Shown here piece by piece: positions 43,499 through 52,344 of a DNA stretch of 62,319 bases (position 1 is its first letter; every line of letters begins with the position of its first letter). The stretch spans positions 1 through 62,319 of the forward strand of contig JADHXD010000008.1 of assembly GCA_016783145.1 (NCBI GenBank), read 5' to 3'. This DNA is from Anaerolineae bacterium. GTDB taxonomy: Bacteria > Chloroflexota > Anaerolineae > JAFGEY01. The notes below the pieces were generated by a model. It was not told where the DNA came from. It worked only from the letters and a program-made list of their open reading frames with translations, and did not search any database. Both the position numbers and the translations under genes were made by a program.

Positions 43499-44326
43499 TC
43501 AGGTCCTCCGTGTCTTGGTTCCCAAAAGGGGTCGCAGCGTTTTGATCGATTCGATGGCGCAGGTGTCCGCGTCGGGCATCGGCATGGCTTCAACAGAAAT
43601 GGTTCCCCCATAGCCGATGTCGCGCAGCGTGCTCACGACCTCCCCAAAGTCGATGTGCCCCGCACCAGGGTACCAGCGGTTCGAGTCGGCAACGTGGACG
43701 TGATAGATCCGCGGGCCAGCCCGGCGCAGGCTCTCGGCGATCGATGGCTCCTCAATGTTCATGTGGAACGTGTCGGGAAGCAGGCCAAAGTTATCCGCAC
43801 CTACGACGTCGATCAGCTCCATACACTCTGCGATGCGGTTGATCAGCGTGGTCTCGTAGCGATTGATCGGCTCCAGGACCAGGCGCACGCCGTGGGGTGC
43901 AGCGGCAGACGAACAATGCTGCAGGGCCTCGACCAGCCAGGCCATAGCCTGGTCGTGCGTGATGCCGGGCTTGACGATGCCGCGCAAGAGGCCGATGATG
44001 ATCACTGCCCCCGTGCGCGCGGCAAAGGGAATGTGATCGCACACCCGACGGATCGCGGCCTCGCGCACCCCCTCATCGGGATCGGTGAACGAGAGACCTT
44101 CCTCTCCCCACGCCTGTCCGGTGCCGATGGCTGGCACGCTCAGACCGTGCGCGCTCAAGACGGAGAGCAGCGCGTCCGGATCGATCAGGTTGGGGTCTCG
44201 GATCGCCAGCTCGACACCGTCATAGCCATAGTGGGCGATCTTGGTCACATTCGCCTCAAAGTCCCCCTTAAAGGCGACGGCGGTGAGACTGGCTGCATGC
44301 GTTGACAAGACGATGCTTGCTTTCAT
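43499..44326 (-). CDS. iolO: 5-keto-L-gluconate epimerase-like TIM-barrel protein (IolO type)
   Basis: 275 aa xylose-isomerase-like TIM barrel. Closely resembles Thermotoga IolO (TM0416) as I recall it: an early VELAIRDP, then AIGTGQAWGE, EPINRYET, LPDTFHMNIEE and HVADSNRWYPGAGHIDF, with the Glu/Asp/His/Glu metal ligands in place. IolO interconverts 5-keto-L-gluconate and D-tagaturonate at the end of the oxidative inositol route. ATG 44326 gives the family start MKASIVLST. It is followed by the GH31 gene after two bases and preceded by the creatininase-like IolN gene. Confidence 0.8.
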   Translation of the reverse strand: MKASIVLSTHAASLTAVAFKGDFEANVTKIAHYGYDGVELAIRDPNLIDPDALLSVLSAHGLSVPAIGTGQAWGEEGLSFTDPDEGVREAAIRRVCDHIPFAARTGAVIIIGLLRGIVKPGITHDQAMAWLVEALQHCSSAAAPHGVRLVLEPINRYETTLINRIAECMELIDVVGADNFGLLPDTFHMNIEEPSIAESLRRAGPRIYHVHVADSNRWYPGAGHIDFGEVVSTLRDIGYGGTISVEAMPMPDADTCAIESIKTLRPLLGTKTRRT

Positions 44327-44440
44327 GTGCAAACTCCAACTGCGCGCCAGGCCGCAGATCGCATCAGGCATGCCGGACCCGGCGTTCGCGATCCGTGCCC
44401 TGCGACCTGCGACCTGCGGCCTGCGGGCCTGCCGCTGCCT

Positions 44441-45547
44441 CTACTGCTGACCGATCTTGGGCAGCCCGTACACGGTCTTCCACCCCTCGCTCAACGGCTC
44501 TCTCAGGTAGGGCTCCAGGTCCTTTTCTGAGCGGAGGGTGATCATCTCGGTGGGTGGAACGGTGCCAGACGGAAAGGCCTCCAGGATCTCGTCGACCAGA
44601 AGGGTGAGATAGCTCAAGATAGCAGCCAGCGGGCGTTTCGCCTTTTCCGCGTCGCTCAGGGTGGCTCTTCCCACTACTCCTTCAGGCGTGCCCGTGATCT
44701 CAATGGCGGCGTGTCCTTCGCCCTCAGACCACTTGCACGGGCGGCGGAACGGATCCACCGACTTGTCCAGGTGCCCATCTGGCAGGTAGGAGACACCCTC
44801 CGCGTCGACGGCGTACTCCATCTTGACCATCTCAGGGAACAGGTACAGGCCCAGCGAGGTCTCTGATTCGTCGGCGTGGACAAAGTTCGTGTCCCACTTG
44901 CCTCCCTCGTCTTTGGTGTTAAAGAACTCGCGCACGGCGCGGTGCCAGTCGATCACCCGGTAGATGCCAGGCAACTGGTAGCGCTTGCAGAACTCGTGCA
45001 GCGCTTCCTCGAGCACCCAGAGCTGACCGTGGTTGTTGATGATGATCTGCTTGCGCCAGCCATCGTTCCACAATCCGAGCATCACATCGACCAGCAGTTC
45101 GACGACGATCTTGTCGCGGACCACGACGGTGCCTGGCATGCCCAGGTGGTGATACGGGTGCGCGCCGTACATCAGGGGCGGCAGGGCAAGGGCAGGGGGG
45201 CGTCCTTGCTTGGCAAAGTAGCGGCGAACGCCTTCTACGATCTGGCTCACAAAGAGCGTATCGACGGCGCTGACGGTGTGATCCCCGTGCAGTTCGGTGC
45301 AGCCTACGGGAATGAGGACGATGTCGTTCTTGTGGCGTTGTTCGATCAGATCGTGGCGAACGGTGGTCTGGATGTAGGAGCCGGGCTTGGCCCACTCGCA
45401 AGGGGAGGGCATACCGTACTCTCCCAGGATGGCTTCGATCTGCTCGTCTGTGGCTTCCCAGAGTCTTTTCTTGAGCTGTCCCACGGCCGTGTTCTCGAAA
45501 AAGACGGTAGGGTTGCCGGTTGTAAGGAACTTGGGCTCTCCAGGCAT
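44441..45547 (-). CDS. iolN: Creatininase-family amidohydrolase, 3-dehydro-scyllo-inosose hydrolase-like (IolN type)
   Basis: 368 aa. Creatininase fold with metal ligands in GCTELHGDHTVSAVDT and the NNHGQ loop. By itself the family is broad. The adjacent IolO-, IolG- and IolM-like genes make the ring-opening hydrolase IolN the best assignment: it would hydrolyse 3-dehydro-scyllo-inosose to 5-keto-L-gluconate. AAAGGAG lies ahead of the ATG. Alternative: another amidohydrolase acting on a sugar lactam or lactone. Confidence 0.72.
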   Translation of the reverse strand: MPGEPKFLTTGNPTVFFENTAVGQLKKRLWEATDEQIEAILGEYGMPSPCEWAKPGSYIQTTVRHDLIEQRHKNDIVLIPVGCTELHGDHTVSAVDTLFVSQIVEGVRRYFAKQGRPPALALPPLMYGAHPYHHLGMPGTVVVRDKIVVELLVDVMLGLWNDGWRKQIIINNHGQLWVLEEALHEFCKRYQLPGIYRVIDWHRAVREFFNTKDEGGKWDTNFVHADESETSLGLYLFPEMVKMEYAVDAEGVSYLPDGHLDKSVDPFRRPCKWSEGEGHAAIEITGTPEGVVGRATLSDAEKAKRPLAAILSYLTLLVDEILEAFPSGTVPPTEMITLRSEKDLEPYLREPLSEGWKTVYGLPKIGQQ

Positions 45548-45603
45548 CGAATACTCCTTTGCTATAGGGTGAGTATGTGGGGCTGCCGCGTCATTCGGAC
45601 AGC

Positions 45604-46716
45604 CTACTGTGCTTCGCGTTCCAGCTCTGCCAGTGCGCCGGTGCGCGCAAAGATGATCCGCTCGGCGATGTTGATCACTCTCTCTCCTGCACGCTTCAAG
45701 TAGTAGGCGACACTGAGCAGGTTTGCGCCACGTTCGAACCGCTTGGTCTTTTTCGCGCTCATCTGCTCGGTGACCATCTCGACGAGCTCTTCATAGCTCT
45801 TGTCTATGCCGGCCGCTTGCTCGCAGATCCGTCTGGCGGCCTTTACGTCATCCTGGGCGAACGCAGTCAGGACCTGCTGAAGCAGTTCGCATACCTCCCT
45901 GGCCATCGCTGGCGTTCTGGACGAGGGTTCGAGCAGGGGTTCGTGGCCCATTTGGAGCCGGGTCTGCGCGATTGCTCTGGCATAGTCGCCTATGCGCTCC
46001 AGGTTGGTCGCGACGTGCGTGGCCGCGAGCACGGTGCGGAGCTGCACATCGGCAGGCTGTTGGGTCCTCAGGATATCCAAGCAGTCCTCTTCCACACGGT
46101 AGCGCAGCCTGTTGATCTGCTCGTCCTCTGCGATGACCTGTTGTGCCAGGTCGTGATCGTCTGTGTGCACGGCTTCTACCGCCGACAAGATCGCCTGTTC
46201 CACCAAGTTTCCCATTACGGCGATCTGACCGCGTATCTGGCGCAGGGAGGTGTTCAGAGTGCGCCTGGTCGATCGCACGACGTCCGCTTTGAGCCAGTAT
46301 CGGAGGAGACCGAGGATGACATAGATGCCGATGCCGCCGGCGACGGCCAGAAAGTAGTTCCCCGTGCCCAATGCCATGCCCACGGCGGCTACCGCCCAGA
46401 TCCCAGCCGCGGAAGTGAGTCCGTAGACCGTTCCCTTGTGCTGGATCACCACACCGGCCCCAAGAAAGCCGATGCCGCTGACGACCTGTGCCGCGACACG
46501 GGCCGGATCGCCGCCCGGGAAACCGATCTGTGAGAGGATGGTATAGATACACGAGCCGACGCAGACCAGGATGAAGGTGCGCACCCCGGCAGGCATATGC
46601 CGGCGCTCGCGCTCATAACCCACCAGCCCTCCGAGGAGGGTGGCGAGCGCGATCTTGAGGACGATCTGCAGGGCCAGGGCCAGGCTGAAGGTTCCGAATA
46701 GGTTCTGCAATATCAT
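45604..46716 (-). CDS. MgtC/SapB domain fused to a PhoU domain
   Basis: 370 aa. Residues 1-150 form four or five membrane helices of the MgtC/SapB family (GGLVGYERERRHMPAGVRTF, GIGFLGAGVVIQHKG, LTSAAGIWAVAAVGMALG). Residues 165-370 are a PhoU-like helical repeat: VMGNLVEQAILSAVEAV, DEQINRLRYRVEEDCLDIL, THVATNLERIGDYARAI, GVANLLSVAYYLKRAGERV-like RGANLLSVAYYLKRAGERV. MgtC proteins affect magnesium/phosphate physiology, PhoU senses phosphate metabolism. ATG 46716 has GGTGGAG ahead. It lies between iolG and iolN, which it does not obviously belong with. Confidence 0.87.
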   Translation of the reverse strand: MILQNLFGTFSLALALQIVLKIALATLLGGLVGYERERRHMPAGVRTFILVCVGSCIYTILSQIGFPGGDPARVAAQVVSGIGFLGAGVVIQHKGTVYGLTSAAGIWAVAAVGMALGTGNYFLAVAGGIGIYVILGLLRYWLKADVVRSTRRTLNTSLRQIRGQIAVMGNLVEQAILSAVEAVHTDDHDLAQQVIAEDEQINRLRYRVEEDCLDILRTQQPADVQLRTVLAATHVATNLERIGDYARAIAQTRLQMGHEPLLEPSSRTPAMAREVCELLQQVLTAFAQDDVKAARRICEQAAGIDKSYEELVEMVTEQMSAKKTKRFERGANLLSVAYYLKRAGERVINIAERIIFARTGALAELEREAQ

Positions 46717-46810
46717 AGGCACTCCACCGTGGGCGTTTGTCACCGCGAGGCGAGCAGACAGCGGTCTCGTTGATGGGCGATGGCCATAACGGGTCTCGTC
46801 GGGCGGCGCG

Positions 46811-47833
46811 CTACGCCGGATCCACCTCGGCCAGCCGGACGGGGCGGTGTTCCGCCAGGGACCTTTGAGCGGCGTATCCCATGACCACAGGAGCCCGCGC
46901 ATCGAGACCGGTGACGGGTGGACGTGTATCGTCCTGGATGCACCGCACAAAGGCTGTCATCTCGGCGATGTACGAGTCGGTGTATCGTTCGATGAAAAAG
47001 TACAGGGGCAGGGCAGACTGCACGCCCACTGCGCTGCTGTAGACCGTCCGATCCGGCGTGTTGTTGTCTGTGGCGATCATGCCCTTGGAGCCAAAGACCT
47101 CGACGCGCTGATCGTACCCGTACACCGCCTGGCGGCTGTTGTCGATCGTGCCGATCGCGCCACTGGCAAACGTGAGGGTGATCACTGCCGTATCGATGTC
47201 GCCCGCTTCGCCGATCAGCGGATCGATCCTCACTCCACCGGTGGCATAGACCTCCTCCACCTCGCTGTCCATCAAGTAACGCGCCATGTCAAAGTCGTGA
47301 ATGGTCATATCCATAAAGATCCCGCCCGAGACCTGGATGTAGCTGATCGGCGGTGGCGCGGGATCGCGGCTGGTGATGCGCAGGATGTGCGGCGTGCCGA
47401 TCTTGCCCTCGGCGACCATCTCGCGGATACGCCGGAAGTTTGGGTCGAAGCGCCGGTTGAAACCGATCTGCAGCTTGACCCCGGCATCCTCGACTGCTTT
47501 GAGCGTGCGAGAGATGCGCCCCAGGTTCAGGTCGATCGGTTTTTCGCAAAAGATGTGCTTTCCCGCTGAGGCGGCCTCTTGGATCAGAACTGCATGCGTG
47601 TCTGTGCTGGAGCAGACGACGACGGCTTCGATGTCGTTGTTTTCCAGCAGGACACGGTGGTCTCGGGCGGCGATGGGGATGCCGTAGCGGGCAGCGCACT
47701 GCCGGGCCGCGTCCTCGGCGATGTCCGAGACGCCGAGGACGCGCGCATCGGGAATGCGATAGACCAGGTGTTCGACGTGCAGCTTGCCGATCCGTCCCAC
47801 GCCAATCACACCGATGTTGATTTTCCGTCCCAT
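46811..47833 (-). CDS. iolG: Gfo/Idh/MocA oxidoreductase, inositol 2-dehydrogenase-like (IolG type)
   Basis: 340 aa. NAD-binding GVIGVGRIGKLHVEHL at the start, the catalytic EKPIDLNLG lysine, and the substrate motif GGIFMDMTIHDFDMARYL with Asp and His. IolG enzymes oxidise myo-inositol to scyllo-inosose. Other Gfo/Idh substrates are possible, but the downstream and upstream Iol-type genes support inositol. ATG 47833 with GAGGGAGA ahead. Confidence 0.83.
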   Translation of the reverse strand: MGRKINIGVIGVGRIGKLHVEHLVYRIPDARVLGVSDIAEDAARQCAARYGIPIAARDHRVLLENNDIEAVVVCSSTDTHAVLIQEAASAGKHIFCEKPIDLNLGRISRTLKAVEDAGVKLQIGFNRRFDPNFRRIREMVAEGKIGTPHILRITSRDPAPPPISYIQVSGGIFMDMTIHDFDMARYLMDSEVEEVYATGGVRIDPLIGEAGDIDTAVITLTFASGAIGTIDNSRQAVYGYDQRVEVFGSKGMIATDNNTPDRTVYSSAVGVQSALPLYFFIERYTDSYIAEMTAFVRCIQDDTRPPVTGLDARAPVVMGYAAQRSLAEHRPVRLAEVDPA

Positions 47834-48017
47834 AAGTCTCCCTCACTGTGGCGCAGAGCGCGCACCGCGGCCTTGCTGCCCAAGACCCAACCGACCGTCC
47901 GGGTATCCGGGGTGTGGGAACTGCGCTGTGTCCACACGCGTCGGTGTTCTGCGTGCATGCGGACCTTCCAGCTCTCTGGCGAACCGTGTGCCGAGCGGCG
48001 GTGTGCCCGCTACGCGG

Positions 48018-49175
48018 CTAGACCCGGACCATGATCTTGCCATCGGCACGCCCTGTGGATTGGGCGATCGCGTCGACAGCGTCATCCAGCGCATAGTACG
48101 CGGTGATCATTTTGCGGGTGTCGATCAGGCCGGCTGCCATCATATTGATGACGCTCGGAAAGATGCCGTGCCCAGAGTGGCCCTGTGAGCCGAACAGTTG
48201 GCCGCGACGCACCTGCAGCGTCTCCAGGTACATCGGCACGCGCGTGGCCGCACGTCCGACCTGGGCAATCTTGCCGTTGATGGCGATGCACTTTTCCATG
48301 TAGGGGATCGTCTTGTCCGGTGCTCCAGCGGCCTCCACCTGCAGGTCGGCGCCCTGCCCATGGGTGTGGTCCATCACCACCTCGTACGGGTCCACTTCCA
48401 GGGGGTTGTAGGCATAGTCGGCTCCCATAGCTTTGCTCAGATCCAGGCGAACGGGAGAGATCTCAAAGGCGATGACCTTGGCCGCTCCCGCTGCCTTGCA
48501 CTCGGCGGCTGACGTCAAGCCGATGGGACCCTGCCCATAGATGACGACCGTCGCGCCGGGCCGGAACCCACCCGCGCGCTCAAAAATGCAGTTGTAGGCC
48601 ACGCTGGATGGCTCGACGGTGGCACCCATCTCGTAGACCTTGGCTTCGTCGCCGCCACAGACGTCCATCAGGTCATTGAGCTTCCAGCAGTACTTGGCCC
48701 CAACGGCGACATACTCGGCGAATGCGCCGTTGATCGTGAAACCGAGCTCTTCAAGGTTGGTGCAGTGGTTGGGGTACCCATCGCGGCACGGCCGGCAGTG
48801 CCCGCACCAGATCATTTCCTCGGCGGTGACCATGTCGCCTACCGAAAGGTCTTCTACCGCATCGCCCACGGCTTCGATCTGCCCCGAGAACTCGTGGCCC
48901 AGGATCGCCGGGAACTTTGTCAGGCCGGGGTAGAGGATGTACCCTTCTTTGTCCGTTTCATAGAAATGCATGTCCGATCCACAGACACCGCACGCCCTGA
49001 TGTGGATCAGCACCTCGTCCGGCTCGATCCGAGGCTTGGGGACCTCCCTGACCTGTAGGTTGGGGTTCCGCCAAACCGCGCTGCCGGTGATCGCCTTGCC
49101 GGTCCGCCTTTCCCATTCGGAGAGTGGATAGCTGGGCCTTGGTTCCCAGTCGGCAGCAAGTACCAACCCTTTCAT
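48018..49175 (-). CDS. iolM: Zinc alcohol dehydrogenase, scyllo-inosose 3-dehydrogenase-like (IolM type)
   Basis: 385 aa medium-chain dehydrogenase. Catalytic zinc: ACGVCGSDMHF and LGHEFSG; structural zinc Cys set CGHCRPCRDGYPNHC; NAD fold YGQGPIGLTSAAE. The segments AVWRNPNLQVREVPKPRIEP, DKEGYILYPGLTKFPAILGH and GSQGHSGHG match Thermotoga TM0412 (IolM), from memory, more closely than ordinary threonine or sorbitol dehydrogenases. It would oxidise scyllo-inosose to the diketone. Start ATG 49175 follows AGGAGG. 184 nt separate it from iolG, so a second promoter there cannot be excluded. Confidence 0.82.
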   Translation of the reverse strand: MKGLVLAADWEPRPSYPLSEWERRTGKAITGSAVWRNPNLQVREVPKPRIEPDEVLIHIRACGVCGSDMHFYETDKEGYILYPGLTKFPAILGHEFSGQIEAVGDAVEDLSVGDMVTAEEMIWCGHCRPCRDGYPNHCTNLEELGFTINGAFAEYVAVGAKYCWKLNDLMDVCGGDEAKVYEMGATVEPSSVAYNCIFERAGGFRPGATVVIYGQGPIGLTSAAECKAAGAAKVIAFEISPVRLDLSKAMGADYAYNPLEVDPYEVVMDHTHGQGADLQVEAAGAPDKTIPYMEKCIAINGKIAQVGRAATRVPMYLETLQVRRGQLFGSQGHSGHGIFPSVINMMAAGLIDTRKMITAYYALDDAVDAIAQSTGRADGKIMVRV

Positions 49176-49259
49176 GTGCCTTCCTCCTGTCAGTGTGATC
49201 TAGATGCGACGCAGGTACCGGCGCTCAATCCCAGTGAACACGCGATCCCTGCCCGGTCC

Positions 49260-50263
49260 TCATTCTCTGGGCGGTCCGCACGATGAGCGGACCGTCAGTT
49301 CAGGGCGGAGCAGCACGTCGTGCGCGGTCTCCTGTCCACGGATCAGGTCGAGCGTCATCTCCATCGCCCTGTGTCCGAGCGTGTACTTGGCCTGAGCGAC
49401 GGTGGTCAACGGGGGATCGAGGTAGGCTGCCGCGGCGATGTCATCGTATCCGATGATCGAGACGTCTCTTGGAACGGCGAACCCGTTCCTCTTGACCTCG
49501 TGCAACGCACCCATCGCGGTCATATCGTTGTAGCAAAAGATCGCTGTCGGAGGAGGCGTGTGGCGCATCAAGAGTCGTGCGGCGCGCTCGCCCGCCTCGG
49601 GCAGGCCGGTGCCCTGGACGACCCAATGTGAGGGGATCGAGAGACCAGCCTGCTGCAGCGCCTTCCGGCAGCCTTGCAGGCGAAGTTGGCTCGGAGTGGC
49701 TCGCTCTGGGCCAGAAATGAAGGCGATGCGCCGATGGCCGAGACCGATCAGGTATTCTGCCGCGAGCTGTCCACCACAGAGGTCATCGTTGCGCACCGAA
49801 AAAAACCGTACTCGCCTGGCTGCTGGTTGTTGATCAACACCACCGGCACCTGGATCTCTGTGAGTTGGTCGTAAAAGCTCCCCACCCAGGAAGAAGTGAC
49901 GATCACCGCATCGACCCACTTTTCGCGCAGGGCGCGGACAGATGCAATTTCGCGATCGGGGTCTCCGGTGGAGTTGCAGAGGATCACACTGTACCCGTGG
50001 TCAAGGGCGCTTTCCTCGACACCGCGCACGACCTCAGCGACGAATGGATCGGCAATGGTGGTCACCACCAGCCCGATGGTTCTCGTGCGCCTGGTGGACA
50101 TCGCGCGGGCGATCGCGTTCGGGGTGTACCCCATGTCGAGGGCCAGTTTCTGGATACGCGCCTTGGTATTTGGGTTGACCAGCGGGTTGTCGCTCAAGGC
50201 TCGGGAGACAGTGGAATGGGATACGCCAGCCCTGCGGGCAATGTCTTTGATTGAAACACGCAT
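49260..50263 (-). pseudogene. LacI family regulator with a one-base frameshift in a T7 run
   Basis: The first frame from ATG 50263 gives the HTH MRVSIKDIARRAGVSHSTVS, the hinge YTPNAIARAMSTRRT and a ligand domain up to NNQQPGEYGFF. The second frame continues SVRNDDLCGGQLAAEYLIGL, GHRRIAFISGPE and DVSIIGYDDIAAAAYLDPPL to the stop at 49260. The break lies in seven T (A7 at 49799-49805 on the plus strand); eight T would restore one 334-codon frame. Cause: true mutation, homopolymer sequencing error, or slippage-dependent expression. It heads the inositol-type operon and probably represses its own promoter through the operator at 50286-50301. Confidence 0.85.
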
Positions 50264-50285
50264 AGCGGAGATCCCTCTGCCATCT

Positions 50286-50301
50286 TTGCACACGTGTGCA
50301 A
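50286..50301. promoter_or_regulatory. Palindromic operator for the LacI regulator
   Basis: Perfect 16-bp palindrome TTGCACACGTGTGCAA placed directly after the -10 box of the lacI-type promoter, where a repressor blocks transcription. The central CG and half-site form are typical of LacI-family operators. No second copy was noticed upstream of other genes of the cluster. Confidence 0.8.
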
Positions 50302-50329
50302 TTATAGTATGGGTGCGCAGAGATGTCAA
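50301..50329 (-). promoter_or_regulatory. Consensus promoter of the lacI-iol operon
   Basis: Minus strand -35 TTGACA (50324-50329), exactly 17-bp spacer, -10 TATAAT (50301-50306): both boxes perfect. The start site falls within the operator, so strong transcription when derepressed and autoregulation are expected. Confidence 0.88.
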
Positions 50330-50429
50330 GCCGACGCAAACACGGGCCTGTGGATCGAGAAAGCGGGATGGCCCCGGTCAGGCCATCCCGCTGAGAGGTG
50401 CTCTTGGTGCGCGGTCTGTGGAGGGAAGA

Positions 50430-51554
50430 TCAGTGACCGCCGGACCCATTTGAGCCAGGAGATTCAGACCCGCCTCCTTGGTCCTGGTTCTGTTCCTGCC
50501 CCTGGCCCTGGCTCTGTTCCTGCTCTTGGCCCTGGTTCTGCTCCTGGTCCTGGTTCTGTTCCTGCTCCTGGTCCTGGTTCTGCTCTTGGTCCTGGTTCTG
50601 CTCTTGGTCCTGGTTCTGTTCCTGGCCCTGGTTCTGTTCCTGCTCCTGGTTCTGTTCCTGGCCCTGGTTCTGTTCCTGCTCCTGGTTCTGCTCCTGGTTC
50701 TGTTCCTCGCCCCGATCCTGATCTCGGATGCGATCTCGGTCTTGGAGCGGCTCTTGATCCGGGCCAGGGCTTTGATCGCTGTTCCGCTCCTGGTTGCGCT
50801 CCTGGTTCTGGGCCTGTCCACCCTCAGAGTGGGGGCTTGGGCCGCCCTGGTACCGGTACGCGTACTCTAGCTGGAATCGCTCTGGATCGCCCTGTGCGGC
50901 GTTTGCGGTTTGGTACGCGCGCTGCACGGCCTCTTGCGCACGATGCCACGCAGCCTGAGACTCCTCGGGGATGGCGTGTTGCACGCGCTCCATAACGCGC
51001 TGCTGGACGGGCGCTTCCTCGATGACTTGCTCCAGCAGCGCGAGCAGTTGATCTGGCTGGGCCCTGGCGATCTGGACCATAGCTTGCTCCGTCTGGCGCG
51101 CCATTCGAACAAAGGCATGTTCCGGGATCTGCTCACTGTGAGCGGCCAGCCGCTCCATCTCCCGGGTACGTTCTTGGGCGAAAGAAAGGCTCAACAGAGC
51201 TTGGGTGGCGGGATCAGTCGCCAAAGCCAGGCGAGAGTCCTCTACGAGAAGCTTGATCGGGTACAGTGTACCGCCGGGCAAGCTGTCGGTGGCGGCCAGC
51301 GCAACACCGCCGCCGGCAGCAACTGAGCCCAATGCCGCCGCCAAGACAGCGACGACGAGTTTGTACAGCCATACTGGGTTCATCTTGCGTCTCCTGTTCG
51401 GTTTGGGTGCTCTGTGTGCAGGACGCGTGGGTACGCTCAAGCCAGCGGCCTCGGCCAGCATACGTGCCCGCCCGGGTGCCAGCTCCGCTGGAGGCGGCGG
51501 GACGGTGGCATACAGGTCTCTCAACTCTTGTTCCAGGTTCTTGGTCGGGTTCAT
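50430..51554 (-). CDS. DUF5667-type membrane protein with long Gln/Asn/Glu repeat tail
   Basis: 374 aa. Short cytosolic N-terminus ([20 protein letters not shown]), one membrane helix (about 60-88), an outside domain [21 protein letters not shown] typical of DUF5667 proteins, then from about residue 245 a low-complexity tail of repeated [11 protein letters not shown] units. The start codon overlaps the stop of the ECF sigma gene by 4 nt (ATGA), so the pair is translationally coupled and the N-terminus may hold the sigma factor at the membrane. Repeat-unit number may vary between strains. Confidence 0.82.
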   Translation of the reverse strand: MNPTKNLEQELRDLYATVPPPPAELAPGRARMLAEAAGLSVPTRPAHRAPKPNRRRKMNPVWLYKLVVAVLAAALGSVAAGGGVALAATDSLPGGTLYPIKLLVEDSRLALATDPATQALLSLSFAQERTREMERLAAHSEQIPEHAFVRMARQTEQAMVQIARAQPDQLLALLEQVIEEAPVQQRVMERVQHAIPEESQAAWHRAQEAVQRAYQTANAAQGDPERFQLEYAYRYQGGPSPHSEGGQAQNQERNQERNSDQSPGPDQEPLQDRDRIRDQDRGEEQNQEQNQEQEQNQGQEQNQEQEQNQGQEQNQDQEQNQDQEQNQDQEQEQNQDQEQNQGQEQEQSQGQGQEQNQDQGGGSESPGSNGSGGH

Positions 51555-52120
51555 CTGTCTGTTTCTCCGGTCAGAATGCGCCGCAGCGAGGCCAAGGCTC
51601 GGTGCTGGAGAGCCTCGACGGCACCTGTCGTCTTTCTCACGATCTCGGCGATCTCGCGCGCGGTCAAGCCTTCGCCAAAACGAAGGGCCAGCACTTCCTG
51701 TTGCTCGGGAGTCAGGCGAGCGATCGCTCGCCTCAGGTGTTCGCAGTCTGCCGCGCTCTCCACCGCGCGGTCCGGACCCTCCTCATCCGAAGACAGCAGT
51801 TCTTCATCCAGAGGCAGGTCCGGGGTTGTCAGGCGGCGTCGATGCTGGTCCACGACCAGGTTGTGTGCGATGCGATAAATCCAGGCAGTGAACGAATCGC
51901 GCCACGCGCGTTCATTCCGGATCGCTCGTAGCACACGCAGGAACAGTTCGCTGGTCAAATCCTCAGCCAGGGCCGCGTCGCCCACGCGCCGGTAGATGTA
52001 CGCGTACATCCTGAGCGCATAGCGGTCGTACAACTCGGCCAGCGCTGCAGCGTCGTATGACTGTGCTCGCCTCAACAGGGATGTGTCATCTGTCACGTGA
52101 CTCGATCGACCCTTTCTCAT
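51551..52120 (-). CDS. ECF-type RNA polymerase sigma factor
   Basis: 189 aa. Region 2: ALAELYDRYALRMYAYIYRR, AEDLTSELFLRVLRAI, FTAWIYRIAHNLVVDQHRRR. Region 4: IARLTPEQQEVLALRFGEGL, TAREIAEIVRKTTGAVEALQ. Coupled to the DUF5667 gene. Start ATG 52120; GTG 52096 is the alternative. Cell-envelope genes, such as the divergent LCP gene, are possible targets. Confidence 0.93.
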   Translation of the reverse strand: MRKGRSSHVTDDTSLLRRAQSYDAAALAELYDRYALRMYAYIYRRVGDAALAEDLTSELFLRVLRAIRNERAWRDSFTAWIYRIAHNLVVDQHRRRLTTPDLPLDEELLSSDEEGPDRAVESAADCEHLRRAIARLTPEQQEVLALRFGEGLTAREIAEIVRKTTGAVEALQHRALASLRRILTGETDR

Positions 52121-52168
52121 ACTCTAAGACGCAGCAACTGCCCAAAGCATACGGGTTGGAAGCGATTC

Positions 52169-52197
52169 TTGCCAGATGGCTCCTTATACAGTATACT
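52169..52197 (+). promoter_or_regulatory. Promoter of the LCP gene
   Basis: -35 TTGCCA (52169-52174), 17-bp spacer, -10 TATACT (52192-52197). It gives a leader of about 140 nt if translation begins at 52345. Confidence 0.7.
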
Positions 52198-52344
52198 ATA
52201 TGTAAAGTTCGTCCAAACGTGATAGCACGAGTACCAGCGAGATCGGGAATTGCACTCTGGGGGGCCGGATCTCGGCGTCATCGGCTACACCGGTTCCCTG
52301 GATTGTCTCGTCGTTGCTCCAAGACCTGGCACAAGAAAGCTGCC

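Noticed and set aside
50478..50870. Plus-strand open frame coding almost only Leu, Val and Ala, resembling a membrane protein.
   Set aside because: It is the exact antisense of the Gln/Asn/Glu repeat tail; no ribosome binding site or promoter supports it.
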